Assembly: GCF_004366075.1 (NCBI RefSeq)
Contig: NZ_SODU01000002.1
Span: 496,001 to 560,000 of the forward strand
Direction: 5' to 3'
DNA: 64,000 nt
DNA from: Kribbella pratensis
GTDB taxonomy: Bacteria; Actinomycetota; Actinomycetes; Propionibacteriales; Kribbellaceae
In this document: positions 59,270-64,000 of the stretch, piece after piece
Position numbering within the stretch: position 1 is the first letter of the stretch
Layout of the letters: the number at the start of each line of letters is the position of its first letter
Translations under genes and position numbers: made by a program
Notes under the pieces: generated by a model
What the model was told of the DNA's origin: nothing
The model's database searches: none
Seen by the model: only the letters and a program-made list of their open reading frames with translations

Positions 59270-60228
59270 AGAAACTCCGGTACGCCGGTGTGCTGACGGC
59301 GGTCGCGCTCGCCCTGACGACGACGGCCGGGTGCGGTGGGGAGAAGGTCGGCGCGGAGAAGCCGGCCGCCGGGGGGAAGGACTGCGGCACGTTCAACCTG
59401 ACCGTGAGCCCGTGGGTCGGGTACGAGGCGAACGCCGCCGTCGTGGCGTACGTCGCGACCAAGGAGCTCGGCTGCAAGGTGGTGAAGAAGAACCTCAAGG
59501 AGGAGATCGCCTGGCAGGGCTTCTCCACCGGCGAGGTGGACGTGAACCTGGAGAACTGGGGTCACGAGGACCTGAAGAAGAAGTACATCACCACCGACAA
59601 GGTCGCGGTCGAGGCCGGTTCCACCGGGGTCAAGGGCGTGATCGGCTGGTACGTGCCGCCGTGGATGGCCGCCAAGTACCCGGACATCACCGACTGGAAG
59701 AACCTCAACAAGTACGCCGCTGTGTTCAAGACGTCGGAGTCCGGCGGCAAGGGGCAGTTGCTCGACGGCGACCCGTCGTACGTGACGAACGACGAGGCGC
59801 TGGTGAAGAACCTGGCGCTGAACTACAAGGTCGTGCAGAGCGGCAGCGAGACCGCGCTGATCCAGGCGTTCCGGGACGCGGAGAAGAACAAGCGGCCGCT
59901 GCTCGCGTACTTCTACGAGCCGCAGTGGTTCTTCAACGAGGTCAAGCTGGTGAAGATCGACCTGCCCGCGTACAAGGCCGGCTGCGACGCGGTCCCGGCG
60001 AAGATCGCCTGCGACTACCCGCCGTACGACCTGGACAAGATCGTCTCGAAGAAGTTCGCCGACTCCGGCAGCCCGGCGTACGACCTGGTCAAGAACTTCC
60101 AGTGGACCAACGAGGACCAGAACACCGTCGCCCGCATGATCGCCGTGGACAAGCTCACTCCCGACCAGGCCGCCGAGAAGTGGGTCAAGGACAACCAGTC
60201 CAAGGTCAACGCCTGGCTCGGGAAGTAG
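59266..60228 (+). CDS. Glycine betaine-binding lipoprotein
   Basis: A 320-aa substrate-binding protein (OpuAC/ProX family). A lipoprotein signal ends with lipobox LTTTAGC (C about residue 23). The mature protein has VSPWVGYEANAAVVAYVATK, WQGFSTGEVDVNLENWGHED, IGWYVPPWMAAKYPD, LLAYFYEPQWFFNEV and a C-terminal WVKDNQSKVNAWLG; tryptophan/tyrosine-rich sites suit a cation-pi ligand cage for betaine or choline. GTG overlaps the permease stop; GAGGAGA is the RBS. The last 23 nt overlap the convergent BTAD regulator gene. Confidence 0.95.
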   Translation: MKKLRYAGVLTAVALALTTTAGCGGEKVGAEKPAAGGKDCGTFNLTVSPWVGYEANAAVVAYVATKELGCKVVKKNLKEEIAWQGFSTGEVDVNLENWGHEDLKKKYITTDKVAVEAGSTGVKGVIGWYVPPWMAAKYPDITDWKNLNKYAAVFKTSESGGKGQLLDGDPSYVTNDEALVKNLALNYKVVQSGSETALIQAFRDAEKNKRPLLAYFYEPQWFFNEVKLVKIDLPAYKAGCDAVPAKIACDYPPYDLDKIVSKKFADSGSPAYDLVKNFQWTNEDQNTVARMIAVDKLTPDQAAEKWVKDNQSKVNAWLGK

Positions 60229-63016
60229 CTCTCTCTACATCGAACTGTTCGCCTGGCGGCAGCGGGGCGCCGATCTGCTGACGTAGCGCTGCTGCTTCGG
60301 CGAGCAGCTCGAGGGCGCGACCGGGGTTCTCGGTCGCGCCCGCCAGGCCTTCGAGCGCGAGGGCAACCGCCCGTTGGTCGCCGATCTGTTGCGCGAGTTC
60401 GAGGCCGCGCGCGTGCAGGGTGCGGGCTGTTGCGTAGTCGCCGCGTTGTTCGGCGATGTAGCCGAGTTGGTTCGTGATGAAGGCGATGCCGGGGGTGCCG
60501 CCGATCCGGGTCAGCCAGTCGAGCCATTTGGTGAAGTACCGCTCGGCGTCGTCGAGGCGGCCCTGGCGACGGGCGGTCAGGCCGAGACCGACCTCGGCGT
60601 ACTCCTCGGCCGACTTGTTGGACTGCTCGACCGCCAACTGCCGGGCCCGCTCGTGCAGTTCGTCGGCCCGTGCGTAGTCGCCGGTCAGCAGCGCGATCCG
60701 GCCCAGGCCTGCGGTCCGGAACGAGACCTCCGTCCACAGCCCGAGATCCTCCGCGTGCCGGATCGCATCCTCCAGGTACGCCGTGGCGGTCGGATAGTCA
60801 CCGCTGATCTCGGCGGCCACGATCAGCGCGTACGTCGCTTGCAGCCGTCCCCAGTCGTCGTCGAGGGCGTCGAACAGCTCGAGGCTGCGCAGGCTGTCCC
60901 GGCGCATGGCGCCCAGATCCGCGCGCACGATGTTCAGCTGCGACCGGGTGCTCAGCGCCGCCGCGAGACCCCAGCGGTCGCCGCGCTCGGTGAACGCCTC
61001 GATCGCCCGGTCGATCCGGGTGAACAGCACCTCCGCGTCGCCGTACGCCCAGCGGGTCATGGTCAGGAACCAGAGTGCGTGCGGGTCGTCGCCGACGGCT
61101 CGCAACGCTGCCTCACCGGCTTCTGCGACATCCGTGCCCTGGGCGTCGGTCGCGGCCATGCCCGCCAGCCAGACCATGGCCTGTGCACGGAGCGCCGGTT
61201 CCTGGTCGGGTAGTGCGAGGGCGGCGGTGAGCGTACGGCGTGCTTCGCCGAGCCGGCCGCGCAGGTACCGGTACCAGGCGAGCGCTGTCGCGAGCTCGAG
61301 TGAGGGCGGGGCGGCCCGGAAGTTCGCCGCCTCCTGGTCGAGCCGCCGAAGCCACTTCCGCTGGCCGGGCCCGTGCAGATCGGCTCGTCGCGCGAGCGCG
61401 AGGTAGTAGGCCGAGTGCCGGTTCCGGACGACTGTCTCCTCGCCGGCCTCGCGCAGCCGTTCCAGACTGTAGGCAGCGACCGACTCGAGCAGTCGGTACC
61501 GACCGTCGCTCGCCACCACCAGCGACTTGTCGACCAGCGCCAGCAGGTGGTGCTCTGGCAGAGCGCTCACCTCGACCGCAGCCTCCGCTGAGAACGTGCC
61601 GGCCTGGACCGCGAGTCTCCGGAGCATCTGGCGCTCCTGCTCGTCCAGGAGGTCCCAGCTCCAGTCGATGGTGGCCCGCAGCGTGCGCTGGCGTTCCGGA
61701 CCACCCTTGCCACCGGTCAGCAACCGGAAGCGGTCGTCCAGACGCTCGGCGAGTCCCTGGACACCCAGTGCGCGCACACGGGTCGCCGCCAGCTCCAGTG
61801 CGAGCGGAATGCCGTCGAGCCGTTCGCAGATCGCGGTCACGTCGTCGGTGACACCGGCCCGGGCCCGGAACAGCTCTCCCGCGGCTGCTGCCGTCAGGGG
61901 CGGTACGTCGAGGACTCGTTCACCAGTTAGACCCAGTGGCTCCCGGCTGGTCGCGAGTACGCGTAGACCGGGAGCTGCTGCGAGCAAACGCCGTACCAGG
62001 TCTGCCAGGTCGAGGTGCTCGCAGTTGTCGAGGATCAGCAGGAGCTGCCTGCTGCTGAGTGAATCGAGCAGCCGCGGCAGGAGGTCGGTTGACTCGTCGC
62101 GGAGACCTACCGCGGTGGCCACCGCGTCCAGTACGTCGTCCTGCTGCAGCGGAGCGAGCTCGACCAGACGCGCGTTGGTCGCGCCGCGGCCGAGCTCCAA
62201 CGCCAGACGCGTCTTACCGACTCCACCGGGACCGACCAGCGTCAGCAAACGGTTCGCAGCGAGCTGCTCTTGTGCGTCGGCCAGGGTCGCGTCCCGGCCG
62301 ATCAGATGGTTCAGCGGCTCCGGGAGCGAAGTCGGGCGGCGGAGCTCGTGGCGCAGGATCGCCTGGTGCAGCTCCTGCAGCTCCGGCCCGGGGTCGGCGC
62401 CGAGCTCGTCGGCCAATGCCTTGCGAAGCTCGGCGTACCGGTCGAGCGCCTCGTGCTGGCGTCCTGCTCGGTAGAGCGCCTTGAGGTGTACAGCGTGCAG
62501 TCGCTCGTCGAGCGGGCGCTGCTGGACCAGTGCGGTCGTGTGCTGCAGTACGTCGTCACCGCGGTCGGACAGCTGCTCGATCGCGGTCAGGTAGAGGTCC
62601 TCCAGGTGCTCGCGGGTCGCTCGGGCGAACTCGTGGTCGGCGTACGGCTGTCCACGCCACAGTGCGAGCGCTTCCGGTAGCTGGCCCACCCGCACGTGCT
62701 GCTCGAAGATGTTGCTGTCGACAACGTCTGCGGCCAGCGTGTAGCCGGCCGGGCCGTACTGGACGAGGCTGCGCGCGCCAGGCTCGGCACGGTCCAGTGT
62801 GCTGCGCAGCTGGGAGACGCGGGCCTGCAGCGTGCCGGTCGCGTTGCGAGGCGGCCGGGTGCCCCACAGGTCGTCGATCAACCGGTCCGCGCTGACCGGC
62901 CGGCCCTGGTTCGCCAGCAGATCGAGGAGCAGCGTCCGGACCTTCGTGTCGGGTACGGCGACCGGTTCGCCGATGTCCGTCCGCACGAGCAGCGGACCGA
63001 GCACCCCGAAGTACAT
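60206..63016 (-). CDS. SARP/AfsR-like regulator: winged helix, BTAD, NB-ARC and TPR domains
   Basis: A 936-aa multi-domain regulator. Residues about 1-95 are an OmpR-type winged helix (VRTLLLDLLANQGRPVSADR), about 100-225 the BTAD domain (ALWRGQPYADHEFARATREH), about 240-520 an NB-ARC/STAND ATPase with intact P-loop GPGGVGKT (262-269) and Walker B LLILDNCEHL, and about 560-930 TPR-like helical repeats. Such regulators switch on secondary-metabolite or stress genes after ligand and ATP binding. It is divergent from the imine-reductase-like gene 43 nt away, its likely nearest target. TACGGGT occurs twice just before the ATG. Confidence 0.93.
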   Translation of the reverse strand: MYFGVLGPLLVRTDIGEPVAVPDTKVRTLLLDLLANQGRPVSADRLIDDLWGTRPPRNATGTLQARVSQLRSTLDRAEPGARSLVQYGPAGYTLAADVVDSNIFEQHVRVGQLPEALALWRGQPYADHEFARATREHLEDLYLTAIEQLSDRGDDVLQHTTALVQQRPLDERLHAVHLKALYRAGRQHEALDRYAELRKALADELGADPGPELQELHQAILRHELRRPTSLPEPLNHLIGRDATLADAQEQLAANRLLTLVGPGGVGKTRLALELGRGATNARLVELAPLQQDDVLDAVATAVGLRDESTDLLPRLLDSLSSRQLLLILDNCEHLDLADLVRRLLAAAPGLRVLATSREPLGLTGERVLDVPPLTAAAAGELFRARAGVTDDVTAICERLDGIPLALELAATRVRALGVQGLAERLDDRFRLLTGGKGGPERQRTLRATIDWSWDLLDEQERQMLRRLAVQAGTFSAEAAVEVSALPEHHLLALVDKSLVVASDGRYRLLESVAAYSLERLREAGEETVVRNRHSAYYLALARRADLHGPGQRKWLRRLDQEAANFRAAPPSLELATALAWYRYLRGRLGEARRTLTAALALPDQEPALRAQAMVWLAGMAATDAQGTDVAEAGEAALRAVGDDPHALWFLTMTRWAYGDAEVLFTRIDRAIEAFTERGDRWGLAAALSTRSQLNIVRADLGAMRRDSLRSLELFDALDDDWGRLQATYALIVAAEISGDYPTATAYLEDAIRHAEDLGLWTEVSFRTAGLGRIALLTGDYARADELHERARQLAVEQSNKSAEEYAEVGLGLTARRQGRLDDAERYFTKWLDWLTRIGGTPGIAFITNQLGYIAEQRGDYATARTLHARGLELAQQIGDQRAVALALEGLAGATENPGRALELLAEAAALRQQIGAPLPPGEQFDVERATSRARR

Positions 63017-63058
63017 ACCCGTAGTAAACCCGTAGCGCGTTCTTCGAGCATCGGGTGC

Positions 63059-63919
63059 ATGAGTTCACGTGAAGCAGTGACAGTGATCGGGCTCGGTTCG
63101 ATGGGGTCCACGATGGCCAGGACGTTCGTCGCCGCCGGCCATCCGACCACCGTCTGGAACCGGACGCCCGGCAAGGCGGACGGTCTGGGAGCGGTACCGG
63201 CGGCGACCGCGGCCGAGGCGGTGGCCGCGAGCAAGGTTGTGGTGATCAGTCAGGTCGACTACGGCGCGATGTTCGAGTCGCTGGCCGACGCGGACCTGCG
63301 GGGGCGGGTTCTGTTCAACCTCAGCTCGGACAGCCCGGACCGGTTGCGGAAGGCGACCGAATGGGTGGCCGGGCGCGGCGGGACGCTGGTGACCGGCGGC
63401 ATCATGGTGCCACCGCCGGGGATCGGGCAGCCCGGTTCGTACGTGTTCTACGCCGGCTCTGAGCAAGCTGTCGCCGCACACCAGGCGACGCTCGAGGTGC
63501 TGGGCCGCGTCGACCACGTCGGCACCGACCCCGGGCAGGCGATGCTCTACTACCAGGCCATGCTGAACATCTTCTGGACCACGTTGATCAGCTACTTCTA
63601 CTCGGCGACGCTGGTCGGCAGCGCCGAAAAGCTACGCCCGTACGCCGCGACGATGCTCACCGACCTCACCGAGGACGGGCCGATGGGCTTCCTCCGCATC
63701 CTGACCGCGGAACTGGAATCCGGTGAACACCCCGGGGCGGAGAACAACCTTCACATGCAGGCCGTCGGAGCCGAGCACGCCGTACAGGCATTCACCGAGG
63801 CAGGCCTCGACGTGACTGTGCCAGGTGCGGTGGCCGCACTCTTCGCCCGCGCCGACGCCGCAGGGTACGGCGCCGACGGCCTCAGCGCGCTGGTCGAAAT
63901 GGTCCGAAAGCCCAGCTAG
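63059..63919 (+). CDS. NAD(P)-dependent oxidoreductase, imine reductase/beta-hydroxyacid dehydrogenase type
   Basis: A 286-aa two-domain dehydrogenase. Rossmann motif VIGLGSMGSTMARTFVAAGH and NADP-type loop VWNRTPGKAD fit the imine-reductase group; the C-terminal helical domain has YYQAMLNIFWTTLISYFYSA and LHMQAVGAEHAVQAF. The typical hydroxyacid-dehydrogenase lysine (K-x2-N) position reads YYQAMLN, so it lacks that Lys, which supports an imine-reductase-like activity. The product of reduction is unknown. Short distance to the divergent BTAD regulator suggests regulation by it. Confidence 0.9.
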   Translation: MSSREAVTVIGLGSMGSTMARTFVAAGHPTTVWNRTPGKADGLGAVPAATAAEAVAASKVVVISQVDYGAMFESLADADLRGRVLFNLSSDSPDRLRKATEWVAGRGGTLVTGGIMVPPPGIGQPGSYVFYAGSEQAVAAHQATLEVLGRVDHVGTDPGQAMLYYQAMLNIFWTTLISYFYSATLVGSAEKLRPYAATMLTDLTEDGPMGFLRILTAELESGEHPGAENNLHMQAVGAEHAVQAFTEAGLDVTVPGAVAALFARADAAGYGADGLSALVEMVRKPS

Positions 63920-64000
63920 GCGGTGGTGGTCAGCTTGCATTGGCCGTCGACGCAGTCGCGTCGGAGTTTGCCGCGGGAGATTGTTTCGAGTAGGCCGATG
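63916..64000 (-). CDS. C-terminal end of an unidentified protein (partial)
   Basis: A minus-strand frame is open from the window edge to a TAG at 63916-63918, ending IGLLETISRGKLRRDCVDGQ then CKLTTTA. Its stop overlaps the stop of the convergent oxidoreductase in the palindrome CTAG. Only 27 codons are visible, too few to name the protein; the close convergent overlap is typical of real genes here. Confidence 0.45.
   Translation of the reverse strand, partial: IGLLETISRGKLRRDCVDGQCKLTTTA

Overview
The window is GC-rich, gene-dense DNA from an actinomycete. GTG starts are frequent, several genes look leaderless (a TANNNT -10 box about 6-7 nt before the start codon), and one block is the actinobacterial growth/division cluster (crgA, DUF881 gene, trpG-type gene, pknB, pbpA, rodA, pstP, fhaB, fhaA). 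Gene content (GH51/GH43 arabinan genes, EXLDI protein, many secreted proteins, MocR and BTAD regulators) would fit Kribbella or a relative in the Propionibacteriales. That placement is inference; no 16S gene is present.

Layout. 1-8 kb: an ECF sigma factor with an overlapping membrane-anchored partner, a GNAT, a rhomboid protease, cyclophilin, a DUF5324-like protein, an O6-alkylguanine methyltransferase and two DUF4328 membrane proteins. 8-17.4 kb: a sugar isomerase-like gene, a TetR/flavin-monooxygenase divergent pair with paired operators, then a LacI-controlled arabinan/xylan locus (GH51, secreted GH43, cytoplasmic GH43, secreted protein). 17.4-26 kb: a MocR regulator, an ECF41-type sigma factor next to an NDH-2-like oxidoreductase, a PNPOx-like protein, a drug-type ABC exporter with an EXLDI gene, and an Lrp/PQ-loop divergent pair. 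26-36 kb: a DnaA-box cluster, then the crgA-to-fhaA block and tRNA-Leu(CAG). The minus-strand operon fhaA-fhaB-pstP-rodA-pbpA-pknB couples Ser/Thr phosphorylation to peptidoglycan synthesis.

36-46.6 kb: a YefM-YoeB toxin-antitoxin pair behind tRNA-Leu, a LuxR/TrmB-like regulator facing a 1210-aa subtilase, a PrsW-like membrane protease, an aminotransferase, a divergent cysteinyl-tRNA synthetase paralogue and a secreted endonuclease I. 46.6-54.8 kb looks accessory: a tandem-duplicated ATPase whose second P-loop has lost its lysine, a family of secreted beta-rich proteins (two full copies and one decayed tandem copy) around an IdeR-boxed siderophore-interacting gene, and a VbhA/Fic module. 54.8-64 kb: an antibiotic-kinase-like gene, truncated haemoglobin, a complete glycine-betaine ABC importer with a double-length permease, a BTAD/NB-ARC/TPR regulator and an imine-reductase-like dehydrogenase.

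The signals most worth following are the DnaA-box cluster near 26.1 kb, the tandem ATPase with one dead site, the divergent CysRS paralogue and the partly duplicated secreted-protein family.
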